Positions 8,166 to 16,665 of a DNA stretch of 64,000 bases are shown one piece after another. The notes under the pieces are model-generated. The model was given only the letters and a program-made list of their open reading frames with translations, was not told the origin of the DNA and ran no database searches. Both the position numbers and the translations under genes were made by a program. The stretch covers positions 214,547 through 278,546 of the forward strand of contig NZ_JACEGD010000019.1 of the NCBI RefSeq assembly GCF_016031635.1. Reading direction: 5' to 3'. How positions within the stretch are numbered: the first letter of the stretch is position 1; each line of letters begins with the position of its first letter. The stretch is from Bradyrhizobium diversitatis (GTDB lineage Bacteria > Pseudomonadota > Alphaproteobacteria > Rhizobiales > Xanthobacteraceae).

Positions 8166-8934
8166 AGCCGGCCTGTCATTCGCCGCTTCGTTCGCGCCGG
8201 CGCTGCTGGATCCGGCGCGCAGCACGCCCGACGGCGTGACCGGCCCGAACGGCAAGGCCGCCGGCCGGCGCTACGACGTCTACCGCAACAACGTCACGGT
8301 CAGCCTGATCGACGCACTGGCCGCGATCTATCCGGCAGTGCAGCGCATCACCGGCGCCGACTTCTTCCGCGCCATGGCGCGTTCCCACGTCCGGAGCAAT
8401 CCGCCGGCCTCGCCGCTGCTGTTCGAATACGGCCGCGACTTCCCGGACTTCATGGCGCGGTATGAGCATGCGCAGGCCATGCCCTGGCTCCCCGACGTCG
8501 CCCGCATCGAACGCGCCTGGCTCGATGCCTATCACGCTGCCGACGCGCTTCCGCTGTCGCCGGCCCGGCTGTCGGCGGTGACGCCCAACCGTTTGGCCGA
8601 TCTGGTGTTCGTTCCACACCCGGCCGCACGATGCCTTCGCTCGCAATACGCGGCCGTGACGATCTTTGCCGCCAACCGCGACGATGCGCCGGTCGCGCGC
8701 ATCGATGCCTCCACGCCGGAGGATGCCCTGATCACGCGCCCCGAATTCGACGTTACCGTGCGCCGCCTTCCGCCGGGCGGTGCAGTGTTCGCAGACCGCC
8801 TGATCTCGGGGCGGCCGCTCGGCGAGGCCGCGTCGTCGGCGCTGGAAGCCTCAAGCGAATTCGACATCGCCGCGAACATCGCCGGACTGATCGAGGCCGG
8901 CGCCTTCACCTCGCTCGCTTGCGGAGACCAATGA
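8155..8934 (+). CDS. bufC: Bufferin partner protein (DUF2063, HvfC/BufC type)
   Basis: A 259-residue protein with the N-terminal DUF2063 signature: a segment with YDVYRNNVTVSLIDAL, followed by YPAVQRITGADFFRAMAR and YGRDFPDFM. In known MNIO systems this partner recruits the precursor leader and is needed with the DUF692 enzyme for modification. The start overlaps bufB by 11 bases (ATG at 8155 after GGCAGGAG). The C-terminal half (about residues 150-259) is the variable domain of the family. The end overlaps the DoxX gene as ATGA. Confidence 0.9.
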   Translation: MPHEAGLSFAASFAPALLDPARSTPDGVTGPNGKAAGRRYDVYRNNVTVSLIDALAAIYPAVQRITGADFFRAMARSHVRSNPPASPLLFEYGRDFPDFMARYEHAQAMPWLPDVARIERAWLDAYHAADALPLSPARLSAVTPNRLADLVFVPHPAARCLRSQYAAVTIFAANRDDAPVARIDASTPEDALITRPEFDVTVRRLPPGGAVFADRLISGRPLGEAASSALEASSEFDIAANIAGLIEAGAFTSLACGDQ

Positions 8935-9443
8935 TGATCACGGACCAGCACATGAGCACCGACAGCGGCTCGCTCTCGCCAGGACTGCTCGTCGACAGGG
9001 CCAATCATCTGGTGCAAATGATTGCCGTTCCTTCGCTGGTCCAGCTTGTGCTGCGGGTCGCGCTGGCCGTGCCGTTCTGGCGCTCGGGCATGCTCAAATG
9101 GGACGGCTTCCTCAGGCTCAACGACACCGCCGTGACGCTGTTCAGTGACGAGTTCATGCTGCATCTGCCGGGCGGGCCCTATCACTTTCCGGCACCGACG
9201 GTGATGGCCTTCATGTCGGGCTCCGGCGAGATCATGCTCCCGATCCTGCTGGTGCTGGGACTGGGCACGCGGTTCGCGGCGCTCGGGCTATTGTTCATGA
9301 CGCTGATCGTGGAGCTCACGGTGCCGGATGGCTGGCCCATCCATCTCACCTGGGCCGCCATGGCGCTGGGCATCATGGCTCACGGGCCGGGGCACATCTC
9401 GCTCGACCATCTCGTTTGTCGCGCGCGGTCGCGCGGGCGATGA
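8931..9443 (+). CDS. DoxX family membrane protein (bufferin operon, BufD-like)
   Basis: A 170-residue DoxX protein with four predicted membrane helices (around SLVQLVLRVALAVPFW, MAFMSGSGEIMLPILLVL, AALGLLFMTLIVEL and HLTWAAMALGIMA). Its start overlaps bufC; two ATG codons in tandem at 8931 and 8934 are both possible. DoxX genes are regular fourth members of DUF2282/DUF692/DUF2063 operons. A role in the redox state of the membrane or in thiol chemistry is plausible, but the exact job is not settled. The operon ends here, followed by a palindromic repeat. Confidence 0.88.
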   Translation: MMITDQHMSTDSGSLSPGLLVDRANHLVQMIAVPSLVQLVLRVALAVPFWRSGMLKWDGFLRLNDTAVTLFSDEFMLHLPGGPYHFPAPTVMAFMSGSGEIMLPILLVLGLGTRFAALGLLFMTLIVELTVPDGWPIHLTWAAMALGIMAHGPGHISLDHLVCRARSRGR

Positions 9444-9476
9444 GCGCGCGCGATGTCGTGCATCCACACGCACGAC

Positions 9477-9597
9477 CGTCATCCTGAGGTGCGCGCCCTT
9501 GCGCGCCTCGAACGATGGGCCGCGGGCGCTTGTGGCCCATCCTTCGAGGCTCACCTTGCGATGCGATGCATCGCAAGGTGAGCACCTCAGGATCACG
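9477..9597. repeat. Palindromic repeat, diverged type A, with a perfect 15-bp stem
   Basis: The outer arms GTCATCCTGAGGTG and CACCTCAGGATCAC frame a complex palindrome. Inside it CTCACCTTGCGATGC (9550-9564) and its exact inverse (9568-9582) form a 15-bp stem with a 3-base loop, and CCATCCTTCGAGG matches the other type A copies. It sits just after the bufferin operon and before the stop of a convergent broken gene, so it may end transcription from both sides. Confidence 0.8.
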
Positions 9598-9627
9598 TCA
9601 GCGCGTGCGGTTGGCCGTTTAGGCCTC

Positions 9628-9981
9628 TCACATCCCGATCAGACCGCTATCGACCGCGAGGGTCTGTGCAGTGACGTAGACACTTTCGTCCGAGAGGAAG
9701 AACAGCACGGCATAGGCGATCTCCCAAGCGGTCGCCTGGCGGCCGAAGGGAACATGGCCCTTGCCGCGGTTGGGGCGGCCGGCGCCGGCCTCACGGCCGT
9801 TGCGAGTGTCGACGAGGCCGGGATAGACGAGGTTGGCGCGGATTCCGCGCCGCGATCCGAGATGGGCGATGTTGCGCATGAGGCCGCCGAGCGCGGCCTT
9901 GGAGGAATCGTACACCGCCATCTGCGAGCCGGCTTTCAGCGCGGCAATCGAGGAGATGAAGACGACGGCGCCGTCATCGTC
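9628..9981 (-). pseudogene. 3' remnant of a short-chain dehydrogenase (SDR)
   Basis: The frame encodes the second half of an SDR: GAVVFISSIAAL, then YDSSKAAL with the catalytic Tyr and Lys, RGIRANLVYPGLVDT, and the normal C-terminus FLSDESVYVTAQTLAVDSG. The Rossmann N-terminus with TGxxxGxG and NNAG is missing. Upstream of 9984 the frame turns into Arg-rich junk (LTIFRRRPRFDD) and no other frame carries the missing half before the methyltransferase at 10140. This is a 5'-deleted gene. An internal ATG at 9921 would give only 97 residues. Confidence 0.75.
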
Positions 9982-10139
9982 GAATCGAGGTCGGCGGCGG
10001 AAGATCGTAAGGCGCGATGTCCGGCTTTGCCGATGTTCGCTGAGAGCGCGCCGCCGTGCTGGGCCGGTCTATTTCACATCCTTGCCGGCATATCCGTGGT
10101 AAGGTTTGGCCTCACGTCCGAACCTTCAGCGAGGCAGGC

Positions 10140-10952
10140 ATGTCCGACACTGACAAGGTTTTCGCCGGCTCGATCCCAAAACTCTACGATGAGCATCTCG
10201 TCCCGATGATCTTCGCCGGTTACGCCGACGACATCGCAAGACGCGTCGCCGCGCTCTCGCCCTCCGTGCTGCTCGAGATCGCGTCCGGCACCGGCGCCGT
10301 GACGCGCGCCGTGGCGGCGGCTTTGCCGGGCCGCGTCCGCTACGTTGCGACCGACCTCAACGAGCCGATGCTCGCGGTCGCGGCGCAGCGTCAGGCTGGC
10401 GATGACCGCATCTCCTGGCGCCAGGCGGACGCGTTGGCGCTTCCGTTCGGCGACGCCGAGTTCGACGTGGTCTGCTGCCAGTTCGGCGTCATGTTCTTTC
10501 CGGACCGCGTCAAGGGCTATTCGGAAGCAAAGCGCGTCCTGAAGCCCGGCGGCACGTTTCTCTTCAATGTCTGGGACCGCATCGAGGAGAACGTGTTCGC
10601 CGATGACGCAACGACCGCGCTGGGCAAGCTGTTTCCCGACGATCCGCCCCGCTTCATGGCGCGGACGCCGCACGGCTATTTCGACCAGGCGATCATACGG
10701 GCCGATCTCGCACGCGCAGGTTTCGGCAATGTCTCGATCGAAACACTGGCAGCCACCAGCCGCGCACCGACGCCCGACCTCGTGGCGTTCGCCTATTGCC
10801 AGGGTACGCCGCTGCGCGGCGAAATCGAGGCGAGAAGCGGCGGCGATCTTCAGGCCGCGACGGACGCTGTCGCCGCTGCGATCCGCGCGCGCCATGGGTC
10901 CGGACCGGTCGAAGCCAAGATCCAGGCCCTGGTGATCACGGCACGGCCATAA
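10140..10952 (+). CDS. Class I SAM-dependent methyltransferase (270 aa)
   Basis: A Methyltransf_11/UbiE-type protein. The SAM-binding motif I is LEIASGTGAVTRAVA (about residues 43-57), with the acidic motif ATDLNEPML, then DALALPFGDAEFDVVCCQFGVMFFPD and the post-motif LKPGGTFLFNVWD. The substrate is unknown; the family includes quinone, lipid and small-molecule methyltransferases. The ATG at 10140 follows a Glu/Ala-rich spurious extension and a GAGGCAGGC ribosome site. It stands alone beside an SDR remnant, and the deletion that removed the SDR 5' end may have reached close to this promoter. Confidence 0.88.
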   Translation: MSDTDKVFAGSIPKLYDEHLVPMIFAGYADDIARRVAALSPSVLLEIASGTGAVTRAVAAALPGRVRYVATDLNEPMLAVAAQRQAGDDRISWRQADALALPFGDAEFDVVCCQFGVMFFPDRVKGYSEAKRVLKPGGTFLFNVWDRIEENVFADDATTALGKLFPDDPPRFMARTPHGYFDQAIIRADLARAGFGNVSIETLAATSRAPTPDLVAFAYCQGTPLRGEIEARSGGDLQAATDAVAAAIRARHGSGPVEAKIQALVITARP

Positions 10953-10980
10953 GCCTGCGCCGCAGGCAAGTTCGGCTTCC

Positions 10981-12531
10981 CTACCAAAAGCCGCGCTGCA
11001 TCGGCTGCGCCGGCTGATAGTACTGATATTGGCTGCGCCGGCGCGGATTGGCCGGCTGGACGTAGGGATCTCGCTGCTGGAAGAAGAAGAAGCCGTTACC
11101 GCCGTTGTCCCAGCCGTCATCGCTCGCGATCATGGCAGGCGCGGTCGGCTTGCGCGTGATGAAACCGCCCTGCGGTTCGTTGCTCAGCACTGCGACGAAC
11201 TCGGTGCGGTAATTGGTCTCGCTGCTGAGGGGCTCATCCGAGACGACGATCGACGAGCGCGGCAACGCGGTCGGTCCGATGCGATCCCACACGTCCTGCG
11301 GGATGGTGATGCGGTCGAGCGCGTTCCTCGCCTCGTCGCCGTTCTCGATCGTGACCACGTTCCAGCGCAGGCCGGTATCGGTCTTCGCCATCGCCGTGAA
11401 GATATGCGTGCCGAGCGGCTGGTCGGGATTACGGATCGTGACGGGAACCTCGATGCTGGTGTCGAACACCTCGCCGCCGCCGTCGGGCGCCGGCTTGTGC
11501 GTATTCCGCCGCACGTAGAGCTTCTGCGTCGCGCGGCTGATGTAGACCGAGACCGGCTCGCCTGCGAGCTTCGCGTCGGTCGCCGCCTTGACGGCGTCGG
11601 CTTTCCGGGTCGCGGCCGCCTTCGCGGCGTCCTTGGTGGCGGCCACCGCATCGCGCTTCGGCTGCGCGGCGGCCCTGGCGGCGTCGAGCTGCGTTGCCGC
11701 GTCGGCAGCCTTGGCCGCCGCCTTTTGCTGCAGCTCCTCGGCCTTGGCGCGGGCCTGATCGGTTTTGGCGTTCGCTAGCGTCCTGTCGGCAAAGGCGAGC
11801 TCGGCATCCGCGCGGGCCTTCTGCTGTTCCAGCTTGCGCAGCGCGGCGGGAAGCGAGGCAGCTTCCTTCGCGGCGGCGGAAGCAGCCTTCTTGGCCGCAT
11901 CGGCGGCCCTCGTGGCTTCCTCGGCCTCGGCGGAGAGCTTGTCGGCCAGGCCGGGCGCTGCCGCGATGGCGTCCGGCTTCGGCACGAACAGCGAGGGGTG
12001 GGAGAAATCGGCCGGGACCGCGTCGTGCGGCGAGATGATCACGCGCATCCCGATATTCGTCTTGTCGAACAGATTCTCGGCAAAGCCGAACGGCATGCGC
12101 ACGCAGCCGTGCGAGGCGGCATAGCCGGGCAGCGGTCCGCCATGCAGCGCGATACCGTTCCAGGTGATGCGCAGCATGTTCGGCATCCAGGCATCGTCAT
12201 ACATGGTCGAGCGGTGGTCCTTGTCCTTCTCGACGATGGCGAACACGCCGGCCGGCGTTTCGCGGCCCGTGGTGCCGGTCGACACCGGCGCGCGCATGAT
12301 CCAGCCGTCGGCGTCGTAGAAAGTGACCTGCTGGCTCTTGATCGACACGATCGCCATGATCGGCTCGCCGGCCACTCGCGGCGCCACGGCCTCCGCCGCC
12401 TGGCGCGGCTGCTTGGCAGCGGTTGCCGGGGTCGCGGTCAATGCGACCATTGCCGCCAAGGCCACAATTCCGGACGGCCCCCAACCCCGCATCGCCACGG
12501 TGGATTTCGCCGTCGTCAGTCGGTTTTTCAT
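10981..12531 (-). CDS. L,D-transpeptidase with a long Ala-rich coiled coil (516 aa)
   Basis: A YkuD-family cell-wall enzyme. The N-terminus is a signal peptide (IVALAAMVALTATPATAA). The transpeptidase domain (about residues 55-175) ends in the catalytic motif SHGCVRMP with Cys143 and His141. Residues about 205-325 are an Ala/Lys/Glu-rich coiled coil (AEEATRAADAAKKAASAAAK, with AKAEELQQKAAAKAADAAT further on). A second globular part follows (PVSVYISRATQKLYVRRN, about 340-460). The tail is Gln/Tyr/Pro-rich. Family role: 3-3 cross-links in peptidoglycan or attachment of outer-membrane proteins to it. The coiled coil could span the periplasm. The gene has its own promoter region. Confidence 0.9.
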   Translation of the reverse strand: MKNRLTTAKSTVAMRGWGPSGIVALAAMVALTATPATAAKQPRQAAEAVAPRVAGEPIMAIVSIKSQQVTFYDADGWIMRAPVSTGTTGRETPAGVFAIVEKDKDHRSTMYDDAWMPNMLRITWNGIALHGGPLPGYAASHGCVRMPFGFAENLFDKTNIGMRVIISPHDAVPADFSHPSLFVPKPDAIAAAPGLADKLSAEAEEATRAADAAKKAASAAAKEAASLPAALRKLEQQKARADAELAFADRTLANAKTDQARAKAEELQQKAAAKAADAATQLDAARAAAQPKRDAVAATKDAAKAAATRKADAVKAATDAKLAGEPVSVYISRATQKLYVRRNTHKPAPDGGGEVFDTSIEVPVTIRNPDQPLGTHIFTAMAKTDTGLRWNVVTIENGDEARNALDRITIPQDVWDRIGPTALPRSSIVVSDEPLSSETNYRTEFVAVLSNEPQGGFITRKPTAPAMIASDDGWDNGGNGFFFFQQRDPYVQPANPRRRSQYQYYQPAQPMQRGFW

Positions 12532-12801
12532 GCCATCCTCGGTCGAAATGCCAGTCCGCCCGTGTCGATCACGCGTCAGATTGGAATCATTGGATTAAGA
12601 AATCGCAGCCGCCTTACGTTCCGTCTGTGGCGAGATTCGGCACGTTCCGTCGATAAATCTCTCATATACGACGGTCTGCGCTGGCGAAAGGCAGCCTACG
12701 GCCGAGGCTGGTCCGAAGCTGGCCCCGAACGCTGCGGCAGAATGTCCGGGCAAGCGTTTGGTGCAGCCTTACGGGCCGACGCCGGGCGGCACGCTTCTTC
12801 G

Positions 12802-14238
12802 CTAAGCGCCGAGCGCCTTGCGGTTCAACGTTCGCAGGAAACGCAGCGACAACGTTCGCACGTTCGCAACATTCAGCAACCAGGCCGCAGCCGCATAAGC
12901 GAGGCCGCCGGCGAGACTGACGATCGCGAGCGACACGAGGCCGGTGCCACCCACTTGCGATCGCGCGATCAGGATCGCGGCCGCCATCACGGATGCGGAA
13001 ACGGCAACGCCGGCGAGGCGGTTGAACTCGAACGGAACCGGGTGGGCCCGTTGCATCAGGACGACGGCCGCGAGGAAGCCGATCGCCTCGGTCGCCAGCG
13101 TTGCCAGCGCCGCGCCGTGGAGGCCATAGCCGGGGATCAGCGCGAACATCAGGATCACGCTGACCACGAGCGTGAGGAAGGACTGCGCCGACAGCATGAA
13201 GGGCCGCTCGGCGAGCTGAAAGCTGATCTGCACGTAGAACTGGTTGGCGATACCGAAGGAGCGGGCGAGCACAAGGGTCGGCAGCAGCGCCGAGACGCCG
13301 GCGCGGAAGTCGACGCCGACCAGCGTGCCGGCGACCTGGTCCGCGGCGAGCGCGAGCCAGACCGCAACGGGTGCAACGACGACGAGCAGGAGCTCGAGGC
13401 TTTCGGTCAGCCGCTCGCGTGTCGTCTCGCCGTTGTTCTCGGACAATGACCGGAACACCAGCGGCACGGTCGCCGCGGCAACGCTGGATGCGATCATGAC
13501 CATGAACTGGCGCGGCAGATCGGCGGCAACGCCGAAGATGCCGGCAGCGTCCTTGCCGAGCAAATAGGCGACAATGAGCCGGTCGGAGGCCGAATAGACG
13601 GCGACGGACAATCCTGCCAGCGTCAGCGGCAGGCCGTAGCGCGCCAGCTGCATGAACTGGCTCCGCTGGAAGCGCGCGATCCTGGTGCGGTCGCCGACGA
13701 GGTTCAGGATGATGCCCGTGAGCGACCCCAGACCAAACGCGGCGAGCAGTCCCAATCCACCCCAGCCGAGCCAGATGCCGAGCAGACCGAAGCCGACGCT
13801 GGAGACGCTGCGCACGATCGAGATCGCCGCGAACCGATAGGGGCGCAATTTGGCGCGCTCGAACTCCTGGCCGACATCGACCGCGTTGGCCATGATCGCG
13901 ACGAACATGCTGGCGAGCAGCAGTTCGACACTGACGTCGCTGCGGAGCAGGACAACCAGCGGAGTGGTGGCGCAGAGCACCGCGGCCGTGAGAGCGAAGG
14001 CGACCATCGCCGTGCCGCGGAAATCGACCTCCGCCGACATCGCCTGATAGCGGGACACCGACAGCTTGATCCAGGCGAAGAAGATCGCGCCCAGAATGCC
14101 CGCAAGGCTGATGCCGACGACATAGACGCCGTATTCCGCCGGGCTCAGGAGCCGCGTATAGGCGGTGACCGCGAAAAAGCCCACCGCCGCGGGCAGGATG
14201 TAGGCGACCAGATAGATCGAGAAATGGCGGTTCAGCAT
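12802..14238 (-). CDS. Polysaccharide flippase (Wzx/MATE-like, 478 aa)
   Basis: A very hydrophobic protein with about 12-14 membrane helices and the polysaccharide-biosynthesis family start (IYLVAYILPAAVGFFAVTAYTRLLSPAEYG split over helix 1 and loop). The loop motif RLLSPAEYGVY is typical of Wzx-like exporters. Predicted to flip lipid-linked sugar units across the inner membrane. It is divergent from a glycosyltransferase and a GH10 hydrolase 250 bases away, which supports a surface-polysaccharide role. Membrane topology is inferred from hydrophobicity only. Confidence 0.85.
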   Translation of the reverse strand: MLNRHFSIYLVAYILPAAVGFFAVTAYTRLLSPAEYGVYVVGISLAGILGAIFFAWIKLSVSRYQAMSAEVDFRGTAMVAFALTAAVLCATTPLVVLLRSDVSVELLLASMFVAIMANAVDVGQEFERAKLRPYRFAAISIVRSVSSVGFGLLGIWLGWGGLGLLAAFGLGSLTGIILNLVGDRTRIARFQRSQFMQLARYGLPLTLAGLSVAVYSASDRLIVAYLLGKDAAGIFGVAADLPRQFMVMIASSVAAATVPLVFRSLSENNGETTRERLTESLELLLVVVAPVAVWLALAADQVAGTLVGVDFRAGVSALLPTLVLARSFGIANQFYVQISFQLAERPFMLSAQSFLTLVVSVILMFALIPGYGLHGAALATLATEAIGFLAAVVLMQRAHPVPFEFNRLAGVAVSASVMAAAILIARSQVGGTGLVSLAIVSLAGGLAYAAAAWLLNVANVRTLSLRFLRTLNRKALGA

Positions 14239-14492
14239 GCGGGCACGGGACCGTCGGCGGCCATCAGGATTAACGAGACGTTAAGGCAGTTGGAATTTGG
14301 TGCGACAATCGGATTGCGCCGCTGGCATCGGCGAAGATAGCTGCATAAGCCTGCAAATCGGACCGCGAATGGAGCGAGCGCGCGGTTATCGCGCGTTAGC
14401 GTTAAATTTGCCCTGTCCTTGAAGCGGCCGGTGCGATCACGGAAAAGAAGCAATGATGGCGAAACGTCGCTCGACTCCTCCGATGCGCTGAT

Positions 14493-15590
14493 GTGACCGA
14501 CATGGACGTTGCCGAACCAACCCGGCTGAAACCGGCCTCGCTGCCGCGTCGCGGCACCAACGTGCCTGCGGTTCCTTCGGATTTCGGCGCAGGAGGCCGC
14601 GACAGGATGGTCCTCAACCTCTTTTTCGAAGAACGGGACGACCGCTGGTTTCCCGGCGACCGCCATCTCCGGCCGCTGCTGCGACGTTTGCTGCTGGGCA
14701 AGTCCTTCATCAGCGGCCAGCGGCGCGTCCTGCTCAATCTGTGCGCAGGCCTCGATCGGCTCGGCATCCGCTACCGCGTCAACGACTATCGCCACATCCG
14801 GAAGCACCCCGAGGAACTGGCCTGCATCATCGGCCGGCCGTTCGTGCTCGACTGGTTCAAGTGGAAGAACCCGCTCCTGCTCGGCGTCGCCATGTACGAC
14901 CACCCGATCGATGCGCCGGAGAGCCTGAAGGACCTCGATGTGAGACGCGTGCTGGTGCCGTGCGCCTGGTATGCCGACATGTTCCGCCCGCACTGGCCCC
15001 ACGTCGGCGCCTGGCCGGTCGGCATCGAGACCGATCTTTGGACACCCGCGCCGGCGGATCGGAAGAGCGTCGACGTGTTGCTCTACGACAAGGTCCGCTG
15101 GGATCAGGGACGGTACGAGCGAGAGCTGATCGAGCCGATCCGCAGGCATCTCGAGGCAAGCGGACGTACCGTCGAAGTGATCCGCTACGGGCACTACAAG
15201 GAAGACGATTACAAGGCCGCACTGGCGCGTTGCCGCAGCATGGTCTTCCTCTGCGAGCACGAAAGCCAGGGCATCGCCTGTCAGCAGGCGCTGTCGAGCG
15301 GCGTTCCCGTCTTTGCCTGGGATCGCGGCGGGCCGTGGCAGGATCCGAAATATTTCCCGGACAAGGTGAGGTTCGAGGGCGACGTGTCCTCGGTGCCCTA
15401 TTTCGACGGGCGCTGTGGCATGACCTTCACCGATGCGAGCGGATTCACCGCCGGCTGGGACGACTTCTGGTCACGCGTCGGCGCGGGGGACTTCGCGCCG
15501 CGCGACTATGTGCTGGACCACCTGACGCTCGAGAAAGGCGCGCTTCACTATTACGAGATCGCGGAAGCGGCGATGCAGCGTCACGCGTGA
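14493..15590 (+). CDS. Glycosyltransferase, GT-B type (365 aa)
   Basis: A cytoplasmic glycosyltransferase-like protein. The C-terminal half has the nucleotide-sugar region (CEHESQGIACQQALSSGVPV, residues about 250-270) common to GT-B group 1 enzymes, with VLVPCAWYADMFRPHWP and VGIETDLWTP earlier. The start is uncertain: GTG 14493 and ATG 14502 give a short polar leader, while ATG 14607 has the best ribosome site (AGGAGG). The stop overlaps the GTG start of the GH10 gene (GTGA), so the two are translationally coupled. The sugar and acceptor are unknown; the flippase opposite suggests a surface glycan. Confidence 0.82.
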   Translation: MTDMDVAEPTRLKPASLPRRGTNVPAVPSDFGAGGRDRMVLNLFFEERDDRWFPGDRHLRPLLRRLLLGKSFISGQRRVLLNLCAGLDRLGIRYRVNDYRHIRKHPEELACIIGRPFVLDWFKWKNPLLLGVAMYDHPIDAPESLKDLDVRRVLVPCAWYADMFRPHWPHVGAWPVGIETDLWTPAPADRKSVDVLLYDKVRWDQGRYERELIEPIRRHLEASGRTVEVIRYGHYKEDDYKAALARCRSMVFLCEHESQGIACQQALSSGVPVFAWDRGGPWQDPKYFPDKVRFEGDVSSVPYFDGRCGMTFTDASGFTAGWDDFWSRVGAGDFAPRDYVLDHLTLEKGALHYYEIAEAAMQRHA

Positions 15591-16654
15591 CCGGGCTCGA
15601 CAGACGCGAATTTCTCCTCGGCAGCGCCGCGGCCCTCGCGGCGGGCTCATCCGCGTCCGCCGTGCCGGGATCGAAACGCGCCCAGCGCCGGCCGGGCTAT
15701 GGCGCTGCGGCGACGCTCTGGGACCTGCAAGCCGATCCCAGGCTTGGCGAGGCCATCAGCACCTATTGCACCCAGGTGGTGCCGGTGCTCGAGCTGAAAT
15801 GGCCGATGCTGCGGCCGGACGCCCATACGTTCGCCTTCGAACGCGCCGACGCGATCCTTGATTTCGCGCGAGACAACGACCTGACGATGCGCGGCCACGC
15901 GCTCGCCTGGTATCACGACATTCCGGACTGGACCAAACAGATCAGGGATTCCAAGGGCGTCGAGCGCGCGTATCGCGATCACATCGGCACCGTCGTCTCC
16001 TACTACAAGGACAAGCTGACGTCGTGGGATGTCGTGAACGAGCCGATTCCGGACAATCCCCGCAGTCCGAAGGACCGGCGTGACACGTTCTGGACGCAGC
16101 ATCTGGGTCAAGGCTGGATTCCGTTGGCGTTCCGCACGGCGGCTGCGGCCGATCCCTTGGTCAAGCTCGCGATCAACGAATATGACATCGAGTCGGCGAA
16201 GGACTCGTTCATCGCCAAGCGGGCAGCCTACCGCAACCTTATCATGGACCTGCTCGACCAGGGCGTTCCGCTCCACGCCGTGGGCCTGCAATCGCATCTG
16301 CACGCCGAGCTCGAGATAGACACGCACGGGCTCGCCGCCTTCGTGGCCGAGCTGCGTTCCTGGGGACTCGAGGTGCTGGTCACCGAGCTCGACGTCGACG
16401 ACCAGAAGCTGGCGGGCAATCCGGCAGAGCGCGACGCCATCGTCGCCAAGCGCGTCGACGATCTGCTGACGGCGATCTCGACCAGCGGCCCGGCGCGCTC
16501 GATCCTGACCTGGGGCATCTCGGACCGCTACAGCTGGATCAACGGCACCTTCGCCCGCAAGGACAAGCAGCCGAACCGCCCGCTGCCGCTCGACGGCGAG
16601 TTCAAGCCGAAGCCGTTCATGGACGTCATCAGCAAGTTCACAAAGGACGCCTGA
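15587..16654 (+). CDS. GH10 family glycoside hydrolase (endo-xylanase-like), Tat-exported
   Basis: A 355-residue GH10 enzyme. The start is GTG at 15587, overlapping the upstream stop; it gives a Tat signal with RREFLLGSAAALAAG. The catalytic acid/base is Glu152 in WDVVNEP and the nucleophile is Glu267 in VTELDVDD. The His and Trp of the substrate cleft are present (GHALAWYHD, LTWGISDRYSW). The family cleaves beta-1,4-xylan, but here the partner is a glycosyltransferase rather than sugar-uptake genes. It may trim or release the strain's own polysaccharide. Substrate is inferred from the fold only. Confidence 0.88.
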   Translation: MTGLDRREFLLGSAAALAAGSSASAVPGSKRAQRRPGYGAAATLWDLQADPRLGEAISTYCTQVVPVLELKWPMLRPDAHTFAFERADAILDFARDNDLTMRGHALAWYHDIPDWTKQIRDSKGVERAYRDHIGTVVSYYKDKLTSWDVVNEPIPDNPRSPKDRRDTFWTQHLGQGWIPLAFRTAAAADPLVKLAINEYDIESAKDSFIAKRAAYRNLIMDLLDQGVPLHAVGLQSHLHAELEIDTHGLAAFVAELRSWGLEVLVTELDVDDQKLAGNPAERDAIVAKRVDDLLTAISTSGPARSILTWGISDRYSWINGTFARKDKQPNRPLPLDGEFKPKPFMDVISKFTKDA

Positions 16655-16665
16655 GCCGCTGGTCC

